Positions 8,183 through 16,959 of a stretch of DNA of 64,000 bases are shown here, in pieces. The notes under the pieces were generated by a model. It had not been told where the DNA came from. It saw only the letters and a list, made by a program, of their open reading frames with translations, and did not search any database. Position 1 is the first letter of the stretch, and every line of letters starts with the position of its first letter. The translations under genes and the position numbers were made by a program. The DNA is from WHSW01 sp963828755 (lineage in GTDB: Bacteria; Actinomycetota; Thermoleophilia; Solirubrobacterales; 70-9), in the NCBI GenBank assembly GCA_963828755.1, contig CAWHFY010000017.1, positions 195,232-259,231 of the forward strand. The letters run 5' to 3'.

Positions 8183-9664
8183 ATGAGCAGCAGCAACGGA
8201 GCGCACCGCGAGCTCTCGGTCGGCATTGTCGGAGCCGGCTTCGGCGGCGTGGGCATGGGAATCCGCCTTCAACAGGAGGCGCTCGCCTCGTTCGAGATCT
8301 TCGAGCGCGGCAAATCGGTCGGCGGCGTCTGGCGAGCCAACACATACCCCGGGGCAGCCTGCGACGTGCCCTCGCATCTGTACTCGTTCTCGTTCGCGCC
8401 CGGCCACCGCTGGTCGCGCCGCTACGCCCCGCAGGCCGAGATCCTCGCCTACCTGCGGGAGTGCTCGACCGACTACGGGATCGACCCGCACGTGCACCTC
8501 GGCGCCGAGGTCACGGGCGCCCGCTTCGACCCCGCCGCGGGCCGCTGGACGGTGGGCACCGAGGACGGCGGCGCCCGCGAGTTCGACCTTCTCGTCACCG
8601 CTTGCGGACAGCTGACCCGGCCGTCGATCCCGCCGCTCGCCGGGATCGAAGAGTTCGATGGGCCCGCGTTCCACTCGGCCGAGTGGGACCACGACGTCGA
8701 CCTGACCGGTAAGCGGGTCGCGGTGATCGGGACCGGCGCGAGCGCGATTCAGTTCGTCCCCGAGGTCGCCGAGATCGCGGCCTCGACGACGATCTACCAG
8801 CGCTCGGCGCCCTGGATCGTGCCGAAGCTCGACCGCTCGTACCCGGCCTGGGAACAGGCCGTGTTCCGGCGCTTCCCCGCCCGGGTCGCCGCGAGCCGCG
8901 CCGCTTTCTTCGCCTTCTTCGAGATGGCGACGTACGGCTTCACCGGGCACCTCTGGGTCTCGGCACCGGTCAAGCGAATCGCCAACTGGGAGCGCCGCCG
9001 GATGCTCGGCCACGACCCCGAGCTGCTCGCGAAGACGACCCCGGACTACGAGCTTGGATGCAAGCGGGTCCTGTTCACGAGCGACTGGTACCCGACCCTG
9101 CTTCGTGACGACGTCGAGCTGTGCAACGGGGGCGTCGAGCAGGTCACCGCGGGCGGCGTGGTCGGCGCCGACGGGATCGAGCGCGAGGCGGACGTGATCA
9201 TCTACGGAACGGGATTTCAGAGCCACAACTTCGTCGCCCCGATGGAGATCACCGGCCTCGACGGGCGCGAGCTCAACGCGTTCTGGGCCGAGCGCCCGGA
9301 GGCCTACCTGGGGACGACCGTCGCCGGCTTTCCGAACCTCTTCATTCTCTATGGGCCGAACACGAATCACGGCTCCGGCTCGGTTCCCTACACGCTCGAG
9401 TCGCAGTTCAACTACGTCGCCGACGCGATCAGCCGCCTGCGCAACGGCGGGTACCGCTGGATCGACCTGCGCCCCGAGGTCCAGGAGCGGTGGCGCGCCG
9501 AGATGTCCGAGCGGAGCGCCGACACGGTCTGGGCCTCCGGCGGGTGCAGCAACTGGTACCTGAACGGCAGGGGCGAGAACACCAACAACTGGCCGGGCGC
9601 CTGGCTCGAGTACCGCCGCCGCACCCGCCGCATCAACCCGGGCGATTACCGGGTCGCAGCCTGA
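8183..9664 (+). CDS. Baeyer-Villiger-type FAD monooxygenase
   Basis: 493 residues. Two dinucleotide-binding motifs (GAGFGG at 17-22 for FAD; GTGASA at 183-188 for NADPH) flank the class B monooxygenase fingerprint FxGxxxHxxxW, seen as FDGPAFHSAEWD at 158-169. Such enzymes insert oxygen next to a carbonyl or oxidise N/S atoms using NADPH and O2. The length fits. The substrate cannot be predicted; the neighbouring crotonase on the opposite strand could act on an oxidised acid product, which is inference. A TAGCCT hexamer lies 10 bases before the ATG. Confidence 0.88.
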   Translation: MSSSNGAHRELSVGIVGAGFGGVGMGIRLQQEALASFEIFERGKSVGGVWRANTYPGAACDVPSHLYSFSFAPGHRWSRRYAPQAEILAYLRECSTDYGIDPHVHLGAEVTGARFDPAAGRWTVGTEDGGAREFDLLVTACGQLTRPSIPPLAGIEEFDGPAFHSAEWDHDVDLTGKRVAVIGTGASAIQFVPEVAEIAASTTIYQRSAPWIVPKLDRSYPAWEQAVFRRFPARVAASRAAFFAFFEMATYGFTGHLWVSAPVKRIANWERRRMLGHDPELLAKTTPDYELGCKRVLFTSDWYPTLLRDDVELCNGGVEQVTAGGVVGADGIEREADVIIYGTGFQSHNFVAPMEITGLDGRELNAFWAERPEAYLGTTVAGFPNLFILYGPNTNHGSGSVPYTLESQFNYVADAISRLRNGGYRWIDLRPEVQERWRAEMSERSADTVWASGGCSNWYLNGRGENTNNWPGAWLEYRRRTRRINPGDYRVAA

Positions 9665-9674
9665 TCCGGGACGC

Positions 9675-10418
9675 TCAGCTGCGCCGGTCGAGCACCGCGG
9701 CGGCGGCGCCGGCGGACTCGCCGCTGAGCCAGCCGTCGGCGAGCGGGTCGTGCTCGAGCGCCGCGCGCATCCGCTCGAGCGCCGGGGCGCGCAGCTGCGC
9801 CTTCACGGTCGCGTAGGTCGCCGGCGGCAACTCGGCCAGGCGGCGCGCCACGTCGGTCGCGGCGTCGACGACGCCGTCTGGCTCGGCCAGCTCATCGACG
9901 AGCTCGTGCTCGCGCGCGGCCTCGGCGCCGATCAGCTCGGCCCCGAGCACCAGGCGGCGGACCGTGGCCGGGGTCAGTTCGGCGCGGACCACGGCGAGCG
10001 CCGCGGCCGGATACGGCGCGCCGACGCGCAGCTCGGTGAGGCCGTAGCGACCGGCGAGCGAGCCGACCCGATGGTCGCCACACAGCGCAAGGATCAGCCC
10101 GCCGGCGACCGCGTGCCCCGTGACGGCGGCGACCACGGGCAGATCGAGGGAGTACCAGGAGTAAAAGAGCTCGTTGATCGCGCCGACGATCGCGCCCTGC
10201 TCGGCCCCCGACAGCGTCGGCGCGAGCTTCAGGTCGATCCCGGCCGAGAAGAAGCCACCCGAGCCGGCGATCACCACCGCCGCGGGGCGCTCGGCGGCCA
10301 GTTGCTTCGCGGCCGCGGCCCCCGCCGCCAGCAGCTCCGGGTCGAGCGCGTTCGCCGGCGGTCGCTGCAGGCGAACGAGCGCGATCCCGTCCCGCTGCTC
10401 GATCGCCACCGACTCCAT
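9675..10418 (-). CDS. Enoyl-CoA hydratase/isomerase family (crotonase)
   Basis: 247 residues with the crotonase fold. The oxyanion-hole segments are FFSAGIDLKL (about 56-65) and VAGGLILAL (about 103-111). Of the two catalytic glutamates of classical hydratases, the second is present in GLTELRVG and the first is replaced in GGLILAL, so an isomerase, decarboxylase or thioesterase reaction is as likely as hydration. The ATG is preceded by TAGGAT with a 6-base gap (leaderless). Confidence 0.8.
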   Translation of the reverse strand: MESVAIEQRDGIALVRLQRPPANALDPELLAAGAAAAKQLAAERPAAVVIAGSGGFFSAGIDLKLAPTLSGAEQGAIVGAINELFYSWYSLDLPVVAAVTGHAVAGGLILALCGDHRVGSLAGRYGLTELRVGAPYPAAALAVVRAELTPATVRRLVLGAELIGAEAAREHELVDELAEPDGVVDAATDVARRLAELPPATYATVKAQLRAPALERMRAALEHDPLADGWLSGESAGAAAAVLDRRS

Positions 10419-10424
10419 CGGCCG

Positions 10425-10430
10425 ATCCTA
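10425..10430 (-). promoter_or_regulatory. -10 element of a leaderless promoter
   Basis: TAGGAT on the minus strand, 6 bases before the crotonase ATG at 10418, with no ribosome-binding site between. Confidence 0.6.
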
Positions 10431-10443
10431 GTCGCGGCCGCGC

Positions 10444-12807
10444 TCAGCCACCGAAGCCGAGGCTGACGTACGCGGGCCGGGTCGTCGGCAGCGCCGGGGT
10501 GTCGATCGTGAGCAGCTTCGCCGCGGCGTCGTAGCTGAACGCCGCCCGCCGGGCGCCATTGCCCGATGAGATCGTCGCCGACTCCGGCCGTTCCACCCCG
10601 AGCACCCGGACGCTGTAATGGCGGGTGGCCGGATCGCCGCGATAGCCGCCCTGCGACTTGGCGATCGTCAGCGTCGAGGTTGTGGCGCCCTCGTCCCAGC
10701 GCAGCGCGGTGCGAGCGAAGCGGCCATTGCGATAGCCGAAGCCGGTGCCCTCGTCCTCGTAGAGGGTGAAGGTGCCGTCGCCGCCCGCGTAGACGTTGAG
10801 GATCAGCGGATCGGGGGCGGTGCGGCCCGAGTTCTCGACGTAGTCCTGGCGCGGCACGATCGCCCCGGCGCGCGCAAACAGCGGCATCCGCTCGAGCGGC
10901 ACGCTCAGCGTCTCGACCCGTGAGCCGTCGTGCACCTCGCCCGTGAACAGGTCGACCCAGCGGCCCGGCGGGAACCAGACCCGCTTGCGCGCCGGATCGC
11001 CCGGCCTCGCGACCGGCGCGGCGAGCAGCTCGCCGCCGAGCATGTACTGGTGGTCGAACCGGTAGGCCTCGCGGCGCTTCGGCCACTCCAGGTACATCGC
11101 GCGGGCGAGGGGCAGCCCGGTGTCAAAGGACTGGCGGGCGAGCGTGTACAGATACGGGACGAGTGATTCGCGCAGGCGCAGGAACAACGCCGCGATCTGC
11201 CCGGCGCGGCCGTCGTACTCCCACGGCAGGCGGGGCGCGTGGTTGGAGTGCAAGCGCAGGATCGGCTGCACGAGGCCCGACTGGACCCAGCGCACGTAGA
11301 GGTCGTTGGGCAGCTGCTTGGCGTTGAAGCTGCCGATGTCGTGCGAGACATACGGAATCCCGATTCCGGCGCCCTCGGCGGCCGTGAGCCGGGTCTGGAA
11401 GTCGAGCATCGGCCACGTCGCGAAGGTGTCGCCGGTGAAGTGAATCGCGTTGCGGTGCTCGGACCAGATCCCGGCGCCGCCGGAGCCGGCCTGGTCGAAC
11501 ATCGACGAACCGATCCGCGCCAGCGGCAGCCAGCGCAGACCGCGGTTCTCCTGACGTTTGGCGTAGAGGGAGTTGATCCAGCTGTCGGGGGTCAGTCCGG
11601 GCGCCGACGCTCGGCTCTCATCGCAGCAGTAGTCGAGCCACCAGTTGTCGACCCCGGCGAGCTCGAACGGCTCGTGGAGCTTGAAGTAGGAGGCCGCGTC
11701 ATCGCGCTGTGCCCAGTCCCACACCCCGCACGAGGCGGTCGGGTCGCGAAGGAAGACTCGGCAACGATCCCCGCCGTCGATCAGCCCGCCGGCGTTCGCA
11801 TCGGCGGCCGCGTAGCTCGGGTCGGCGATGCTGATCGAGGGATGGACGTTCAGGGTGACGTCGAGCCCGTTCGAGTGCGCCCAGTTGAGAAAGCGGCTCG
11901 GGTTCGGGAAGAATGCCGGCGTCCACTGCCAGCCGTCCCAGTCGTACGGCCACTTGTAGTCGGTGTCGACGACGAGCACGTCGAGCGGCACCCGCTCACT
12001 GCGAAACCGGCGCAAGAGCTCGTGGTAGTCGGACTCGCTGTATCCGTAGTAGCGCGAGAACCAGTTGCCGAAGGCGCGGCGCGGCAGCAGCGGCGCGGGG
12101 CCGGTCAGCGCCCGCAGGTCGGCGAGCGCGCGCGGATAGTCGTCGCCGTAGGCGAACAGGTAACCGTCCTGGTACGCGCCCTCGTGCGACGGCCGCGGCG
12201 CGTACCACTGGCCGCCCTCGGTCGCCAGCGGCGTCCCGGTGTCGTCGAGGAGGTACCAGCCGTCGCGGCTCAGCAGCCCGTCGTGAAGCGGCACCGGCCC
12301 GTTCTGGTTGTCGAGGGCGCGGTACCAGCCGCCGAGGTTGCCGGCCGTAGGTGGAGCCGGGTCGGGGTCTGGGTTCGGCGGGGGCACGATGGGCGCCGAC
12401 GCGGTGGCCGGGGCCGGGCCTCGGTCCGCGGGGAACGACGGCCGCAGCTGCGGGCGCCCCGGCAGCTTCAGCCGCAGGTTGGCGGCCGAGAACGGACCGG
12501 TGCCCTCGGTGTAGCGCAGGACCGCTCGCGAGGTCCGAACCGTGAGCACGCCGTGTCGCGACTTCGACCGGATCGCGGGCGGCTTGCCGGCACGCACCGG
12601 CACCGTCAGGGTCGGGGAATCCTCGAAGCGCCCGTCGTCGGCGTACTCGAGCCGGAACAGACTCGGCGAGACGACCTCGACCCGGACCGGCCCGTCGCGG
12701 ACCACGGCCGGGCCGCTCGCCGCGGCCGAGGCCCCGGCGGGGGTGATCACGGCAAGCGCCGCCGCGATCGTGCAGGCCAGCTTCAGCGGCGTCGGCATCC
12801 TCCCCAC
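10444..12807 (-). CDS. Secreted GH31 glycoside hydrolase (alpha-glucosidase/xylosidase type)
   Basis: 787 residues. A signal peptide (LACTIAAALAVITPAGASA) is followed by the GH31 N-terminal beta domain, with a Pro/Asp-rich insert at about 139-155. The catalytic nucleophile is D392 in WWLDYCCDE and the acid/base is D460 in HFTGDTFATW, both family signatures. C-terminal beta-sandwich domains close the protein. It should act outside the cell on alpha-linked oligosaccharides, or on alpha-xylosides or sulfoquinovosides; specificity is not certain. The GTG at 12807 is chosen because a TAGCGT -10 lies exactly 6 bases upstream; the ATG three codons later sits directly on GGGGAGG. Confidence 0.88.
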   Translation of the reverse strand: MGRMPTPLKLACTIAAALAVITPAGASAAASGPAVVRDGPVRVEVVSPSLFRLEYADDGRFEDSPTLTVPVRAGKPPAIRSKSRHGVLTVRTSRAVLRYTEGTGPFSAANLRLKLPGRPQLRPSFPADRGPAPATASAPIVPPPNPDPDPAPPTAGNLGGWYRALDNQNGPVPLHDGLLSRDGWYLLDDTGTPLATEGGQWYAPRPSHEGAYQDGYLFAYGDDYPRALADLRALTGPAPLLPRRAFGNWFSRYYGYSESDYHELLRRFRSERVPLDVLVVDTDYKWPYDWDGWQWTPAFFPNPSRFLNWAHSNGLDVTLNVHPSISIADPSYAAADANAGGLIDGGDRCRVFLRDPTASCGVWDWAQRDDAASYFKLHEPFELAGVDNWWLDYCCDESRASAPGLTPDSWINSLYAKRQENRGLRWLPLARIGSSMFDQAGSGGAGIWSEHRNAIHFTGDTFATWPMLDFQTRLTAAEGAGIGIPYVSHDIGSFNAKQLPNDLYVRWVQSGLVQPILRLHSNHAPRLPWEYDGRAGQIAALFLRLRESLVPYLYTLARQSFDTGLPLARAMYLEWPKRREAYRFDHQYMLGGELLAAPVARPGDPARKRVWFPPGRWVDLFTGEVHDGSRVETLSVPLERMPLFARAGAIVPRQDYVENSGRTAPDPLILNVYAGGDGTFTLYEDEGTGFGYRNGRFARTALRWDEGATTSTLTIAKSQGGYRGDPATRHYSVRVLGVERPESATISSGNGARRAAFSYDAAAKLLTIDTPALPTTRPAYVSLGFGG

Positions 12808-12813
12808 GCGCGC

Positions 12814-12819
12814 GTACGC
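12814..12819 (-). promoter_or_regulatory. -10 element of a leaderless promoter
   Basis: TAGCGT on the minus strand, 6 bases before the GTG at 12807 of the GH31 gene. Confidence 0.55.
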
Positions 12820-12850
12820 TACCGGGCGCTCCCGGCGCTCCCCCGGCCCG

Positions 12851-13144
12851 TCAGCGGCTGCGCAGCAGTCGACCGACCGCGCCCATCATCTCCTCGGTCC
12901 GCGCCTCGCGATCGTCCTCGCCAGCGCCGATGACGCAGTGGCGCGCGTGGTCGTCGAGCAAGCCGAGCGCGACGCGGTCGAGCGCGGCCTGCACGGCGGA
13001 GATCTGGGTCAAGATGTCGATGCAGTAGCGCTCCTCGCCCACCATGCGCTCGAGTCCGCCGACCTGCCCCGAGACTCGGCGCAGCCGCTTCAGCAACTCG
13101 TCCTTGTCGTCGATGTAGCCGGGCATTTCGGTGGCTTCGCTCAT
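12851..13144 (-). CDS. csoR: CsoR-family copper-sensing repressor
   Basis: 97 residues, all-helical DUF156/CsoR protein. The Cu(I) ligand set is complete: C41, H66 and C70 (RYCIDIL and DDHARHC). Presence of the histidine argues for a copper sensor rather than the persulfide sensor CstR. A typical CsoR operator lies at 13190-13206, just upstream of the gene, so it is very probably autoregulated. Copper binding would release it from DNA. No copper exporter is adjacent; the next gene upstream is an FAD oxidoreductase, so further targets must lie elsewhere. Confidence 0.88.
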   Translation of the reverse strand: MSEATEMPGYIDDKDELLKRLRRVSGQVGGLERMVGEERYCIDILTQISAVQAALDRVALGLLDDHARHCVIGAGEDDREARTEEMMGAVGRLLRSR

Positions 13145-13189
13145 CGCGTCCTCTCGGTCGTCGCTCGCATCTGCCCCGTGATTGTACGC

Positions 13190-13206
13190 ATACCCAGGAG
13201 GGGTAT
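13190..13206. promoter_or_regulatory. CsoR operator
   Basis: Inverted repeat ATACCC-N5-GGGTAT, 46 bp upstream of the csoR start. The 17-bp size and the ACCC/GGGT arms match the consensus of copper-responsive CsoR/RicR operators. Confidence 0.8.
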
Positions 13207-13217
13207 ACGTGGGAGCC

Positions 13218-14600
13218 TCAGCCGTCCTGGGCGGAGGCCTGCCAGGAGATCCGCTTGAGCTCGTAATCGCCCGGCAGGTAGAGCTCGAGATCCTCGGCGA
13301 CCTCGAGCCAGCGCAACGCCCCCTTGAAGTCGCGCTCGGCCGCGGCCGCGTCGGCGGAGCCGAGCGACAGCGCGACCGCGTCCTCGTGGCCAGAGCTCGT
13401 GTCGGCGGCGTCCTCGGCCGGTGGCGGGTCGAGGTCGCGAAGCGGCTTCGCCGGAAAGCGATAGCCGGCGACGTTGGCCAGAAACGGAGTCAGATAGCGC
13501 CCGGCGACCTTGCCCGGCGGCCACCACAGGACGCTCTTCGAGACCCGGCCCGACCCTTCGGCCGGGAGATCCGCGCGCAAATAGCGCGGGCCCCAGCCGG
13601 TCAGCAGCGCCCCGCGCAGGACGGGCTGGAACGGCTGCGGGTCGACGGGCGCCCCGGCCAGCTCGGCGATCGCGCTCGCGGCGCAGTCGGCCATCTGCGC
13701 GGCGAGGCCGCCCTGCTTGACCGGGAACCAGGTCACGTCGCCCGCGGCGAACACGCGCTCGAGCCCGAGCACGGCGCCGTAGCGGTCGACCGGGATGAAG
13801 CCCTCCGGGCCCTGCGGCACCCCGGTGAGCGGACCCACCCGCGGCGTCGGCAGCGAGAGCGCCCGGTCGCATGCCAGGCGGTCGCCGCCCGTGAGCTCGA
13901 GCTCGCCGTCGTGGAAGCTGGTCGGCTTCGCCCGGGTGCGGACGGCGATCCCCGAGCGGTCGAGCAGGTCGGCGACGACGTCGCTGGCACGCCGTCCGAA
14001 GATCTCCATCGGCCGCGCCTCCGGGGTGACCAGGGTGAGCTCGACCGAGAGCCCGGCGTGCTCGGCCCGGGCCGCGGTCAACAGCGCCAACTCGTACAGG
14101 CCCAGCGGCCAGCTCAAGCCGCCGGGGACCGCGAAGGCGATCGAGCCGATCTCGCCGCTGTCGAGCTCGTCGACGAGACGGATCGCGGCGCCGTCGTCGT
14201 CGGCGTCGCGGAAGGTGATCGCCCCCGGGACCGCGTCGACGCCGCCGGCGCCGATCGCGATCAGCAGCGCGTCATAGGGGATGTCCCGGCCGTCGGCCGT
14301 GGCGACGACGCGCCGGGGGGCATCGATCGCATCGAGGCCATCGCACGTGAAGGTGGCGTGATTGGCGAGGGCGAGCTCGGCGAGGTCGAGGGCCCGCGCG
14401 CTGCCGAGCCCGAACGGCTCGGCGACCGAGAGCGGCCGAAATCGGAACTTCGGATCGGGCGCCAGCAGCTCGACCTCAACCCGGTCGGCGGCGAGCGCGC
14501 GAAGCGCCAGCATCGCCTCGAGCGCCGCGACCCCGCCGCCGGCGATCAGCACGCGAAATCGCTCGCCTCCAGGCTCTTCCTTTGCGAGCGCAGTTCTCAC
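13218..14600 (-). CDS. FAD-dependent pyridine nucleotide-disulphide-type oxidoreductase (NDH-2/SQR-like)
   Basis: 460 residues. The FAD-binding motif GGGVAALEA is near residue 21, a second nucleotide site comes around 155-175, and the C-terminal FAD signature is GLERVFAAGDVTWFPVKQGGLAAQMA near 285-308. The layout resembles type II NADH:quinone oxidoreductases and sulphide:quinone reductases, but the paired redox cysteines of SQR are not evident. Likely a membrane-associated quinone reductase. GTG start, 6 bases after a TAGGGT -10. The CsoR operator is downstream of its stop, so copper control of this gene is not shown. Confidence 0.75.
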   Translation of the reverse strand: MRTALAKEEPGGERFRVLIAGGGVAALEAMLALRALAADRVEVELLAPDPKFRFRPLSVAEPFGLGSARALDLAELALANHATFTCDGLDAIDAPRRVVATADGRDIPYDALLIAIGAGGVDAVPGAITFRDADDDGAAIRLVDELDSGEIGSIAFAVPGGLSWPLGLYELALLTAARAEHAGLSVELTLVTPEARPMEIFGRRASDVVADLLDRSGIAVRTRAKPTSFHDGELELTGGDRLACDRALSLPTPRVGPLTGVPQGPEGFIPVDRYGAVLGLERVFAAGDVTWFPVKQGGLAAQMADCAASAIAELAGAPVDPQPFQPVLRGALLTGWGPRYLRADLPAEGSGRVSKSVLWWPPGKVAGRYLTPFLANVAGYRFPAKPLRDLDPPPAEDAADTSSGHEDAVALSLGSADAAAAERDFKGALRWLEVAEDLELYLPGDYELKRISWQASAQDG

Positions 14601-14606
14601 CGGGCG

Positions 14607-14612
14607 ACCCTA
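14607..14612 (-). promoter_or_regulatory. -10 element of a leaderless promoter
   Basis: TAGGGT on the minus strand, 6 bases before the GTG at 14600. Confidence 0.55.
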
Positions 14613-14667
14613 CGGCCGCCTTCCGGGCCGAGCATCGGTAGCGCCTACCGGTCGGCGTTTCGGGCGA

Positions 14668-15984
14668 CTACCGGTCGGCGTCGACGCCCACGAGCGCCCG
14701 GATCGCCTCGAGGTGGAACTCGGCCATCTCGGCGAGGTCGTCGAGCTCCAGCGACTCGTCGTCAGCGTGCGCCGCGCGCACGTACGCGAGCGGGTCCCCG
14801 TGCAGCAGAGGCGCGAACCCGTAGGCGACCGTGCCGAAGCTCTCGCGGACCCAGTGCGAATCGGTGAACCCGGTGTCGATCAGCGGGAGCAGTCGGGCCC
14901 CCGGGACGCGAGCGTCGACGTAGCGCTCGATCGCCTCGTAGAGCGGCGTCGCGATCGGCGACTCGGTGCCTCCGACAAGCGGCTCGAGCAGCGTCAGCTC
15001 GTAGGAGAGGTCGGTGCCGAGCGCGGCTGCGACATGGGACTGCAGATCGTCCTCAGTCTCGCCCGGCAGCGCGCGGCAGTCGCAGATCACGTCGGCGAAC
15101 GGCGGGATCACGTTCGCGGGCTCATACGTCCGCATCCCGGTCGGGGTGACCGTCATCCGCGCCATCGCCGGCAAGAGGTCGGCGAGCAGGGGATGCTGCT
15201 TGGAGGCCCACTCGATTCGCTCCTCGTCGTCGCCCGCCGGAGCACCGAGATCGTCGAGCGCGGCCGTGACCGCCCCCGGCAGGCGCGCCGGGCGCCGATG
15301 TCCGAGCAGCCTCTGGATCGCGGTCGCCGCGTGGCCGACCGGGTTGTCGGCGCCGTCGGGCACCGAGGCGTGCGCCGCGGTGCCGGCGAGCCGGAGCCGC
15401 GCCGACGCGACCTGCTTCTCGCCGACCGAGATCGTCACCACGCGCCGTCCGTCGGCGAGCTCGAGCAGGAGGCCGCCACCCTCGTTGATCGCGAGGTCGC
15501 AGCGCAGGTCGGGGCGCTCGCGCGCCAGCCACGACATCCCGACGTCGGAGACGTTGCGCTCCTCGTCCGCCTCGGCGACGAGGACCACATCGCCGCTCGG
15601 CCGCTCGCCGCTGCGCGCGAACGCGGCGAAGGCGACGGCGCGCGCCGCGAGCTCGTTCTTCATGTCGGCGGCACCGCGGCCGATCAGTTGGCCGTCGCGC
15701 ACGGTCCCGTCGAACGGGCCGGTGCTCCAACCGTCGGGCGGGGCCGGGACGACGTCGGTGTGCGCCATCAGCATCAGCGACGGTCCCTCCCCCGCACCCT
15801 CGATCCGGGCGACGAGGTTGAGGCGGTCCGGGTCGGGACCGATCAGCTGCGACTCGACCCCCGCCTCGGCCAGGTAGGCGGCGAGTCGGCGCGCGGCAAG
15901 GCTCTCGTTACCGGGCGGGTTCGAGGTGTCGATTCGGATCAGCTCGCGGGCGAGCTCGACCACCTCGTCGCGCAGCCCGCTCAC
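14668..15984 (-). CDS. M20-family metallopeptidase (ArgE/DapE/CPG2 type)
   Basis: 438 residues. The two-zinc site of M20 peptidases is visible: LMAHTDVV (His and Asp), GRGAADMKNE (bridging Asp) and EADEE (catalytic Glu-Glu), with the dimerisation lid in the middle. Such enzymes remove acyl groups or a terminal amino acid from small peptides. As sequenced it is in frame with the upstream S58 peptidase, but a one-base correction restores a TGA overlapping this gene's GTG start by four bases, so it is best read as a separate gene. It is the last gene of the peptide-uptake operon. Confidence 0.85.
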   Translation of the reverse strand: MSGLRDEVVELARELIRIDTSNPPGNESLAARRLAAYLAEAGVESQLIGPDPDRLNLVARIEGAGEGPSLMLMAHTDVVPAPPDGWSTGPFDGTVRDGQLIGRGAADMKNELAARAVAFAAFARSGERPSGDVVLVAEADEERNVSDVGMSWLARERPDLRCDLAINEGGGLLLELADGRRVVTISVGEKQVASARLRLAGTAAHASVPDGADNPVGHAATAIQRLLGHRRPARLPGAVTAALDDLGAPAGDDEERIEWASKQHPLLADLLPAMARMTVTPTGMRTYEPANVIPPFADVICDCRALPGETEDDLQSHVAAALGTDLSYELTLLEPLVGGTESPIATPLYEAIERYVDARVPGARLLPLIDTGFTDSHWVRESFGTVAYGFAPLLHGDPLAYVRAAHADDESLELDDLAEMAEFHLEAIRALVGVDADR

Positions 15985-16959
15985 CGACGCGCCAGCTCGC
16001 GGACGAGGTCGACCGGGAATGGCGTCCTGCGGGGTGCCGTCGCGCAGCGTCGCCGGCGTCGCGGCGACGAGGCAGTTGTAGACAGCCTCCTGCGCGGCCT
16101 CCCACGCCGCGGCGAAGTAGGGGTTGAGTTCCTCGTTGGCGAGGCCCGTGGACGAGGTGGTCGCGAACGCGAGCCCGATCTCCCCCGAGCCGTCGGCCGC
16201 GTACGAGCCGACCCGCGAGAGCCCGAGCAGCGGGCGCAGCGCCAGGCGCCGCAGCTGCAGCGGGTCGAGCGGCGCATCGGTCGCGCACACCGCGATGCAT
16301 GAGCCGGCCGGGGCCGCCTTGCGTTCCGGCGGGTCCAGCCGGCTGCCAAGCAGGTCGAGCCGCTCGCGGTCACCGAAATTGCAGAGCAACAGGACGCCGA
16401 CGTGGTGGTCGCGAACCACCCGCGACGACGTCCCGATCCCACCGGGGAAGTCAAAGCACATCATCCCGGTGCCGGCACCGACGCTGCCCTCCGCGACCTC
16501 CTCCCCGAGAGCCGTGAGGGCGCGGTCGACGTCATCGGTCACCACCTCGCGCGAGTCGGCGCGCCAGCTGTCGTCGCACTCGCCGACCACCGGGAGCACG
16601 ATCTGGTCCGGGCCGCGCCCCGATGCCCGGACCGCGGCGTGGTGGACGATCCCGACCGCGTGCGAGCCGCACAGGTACACCGGGGTCTCGATCGACCCGC
16701 GCTCGTCGATCTCGATCCGCCCGGTGAGCTCGCCCATCCCGTTGACGACCGCGCTCCCTGCCCGCGCGGGCAGGGTCGGCGGCGCGACCACCGTGACACC
16801 GGTCGGCTGGCCGCCGCAAGCCTGCGAGTGGCCGACCAGTACCCCGGGGACGTCGGTGATCGCGTTGCGCGAACCGGGCTCGAGCAGCCCGACCGGGCCG
16901 GCGATCTCGCGCCACCGAGGCGTAGCCGAGGCGCGCCGCTGTTGAGCCGCCTGGTTCAC
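15981..16959 (-). CDS. P1/S58-family aminopeptidase (DmpA/BapA type)
   Basis: About 325 residues after correction. S58 peptidases are made as a precursor that cleaves itself before a nucleophilic Ser; here the site is G219-S220 in AGSCIAVCATDAPL. N-terminal ITDVPGVLVGH and GGQPTGVTVV are typical. Members include L-aminopeptidase/D-esterases and the beta-aminopeptidases that release N-terminal beta-amino acids. An extra base near 16015 changes the natural ending DAIPVDLVRELARR-stop into a read-through. The GTG start follows the TGA of the ATPase gene directly, and the first 14 or so residues are encoded by a dispersed repeat. Confidence 0.82.
16917..16956. repeat. Dispersed repeat copy at the 5' end of the S58 peptidase gene
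   Basis: GAGGCG then AGCCGAG, GCGCCGC, GTTGAG and CGCCTGGTT; it shares its core with the tandem repeats at 24294-24542 and the copy at 42978-43018. It encodes the first residues of the peptidase (NQAAQQRRASATPRW). Confidence 0.6.

Noticed and set aside
11239..12933. 564-codon plus-strand open frame
   Set aside because: It is antisense to the GH31 gene; Arg/Gly/Val-rich composition without domains is typical of shadow frames in high-GC DNA. The same holds for 14362-16302 and 19239-20771.
12851..13144. Persulfide sensor CstR
   Set aside because: The copper-ligand histidine (H66) is present together with both cysteines, and the operator is of the copper-responsive type.
14668..16959. Genuine S58-M20 fusion enzyme
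   Set aside because: A one-base correction restores the natural end of the first protein and a four-base stop/start overlap.
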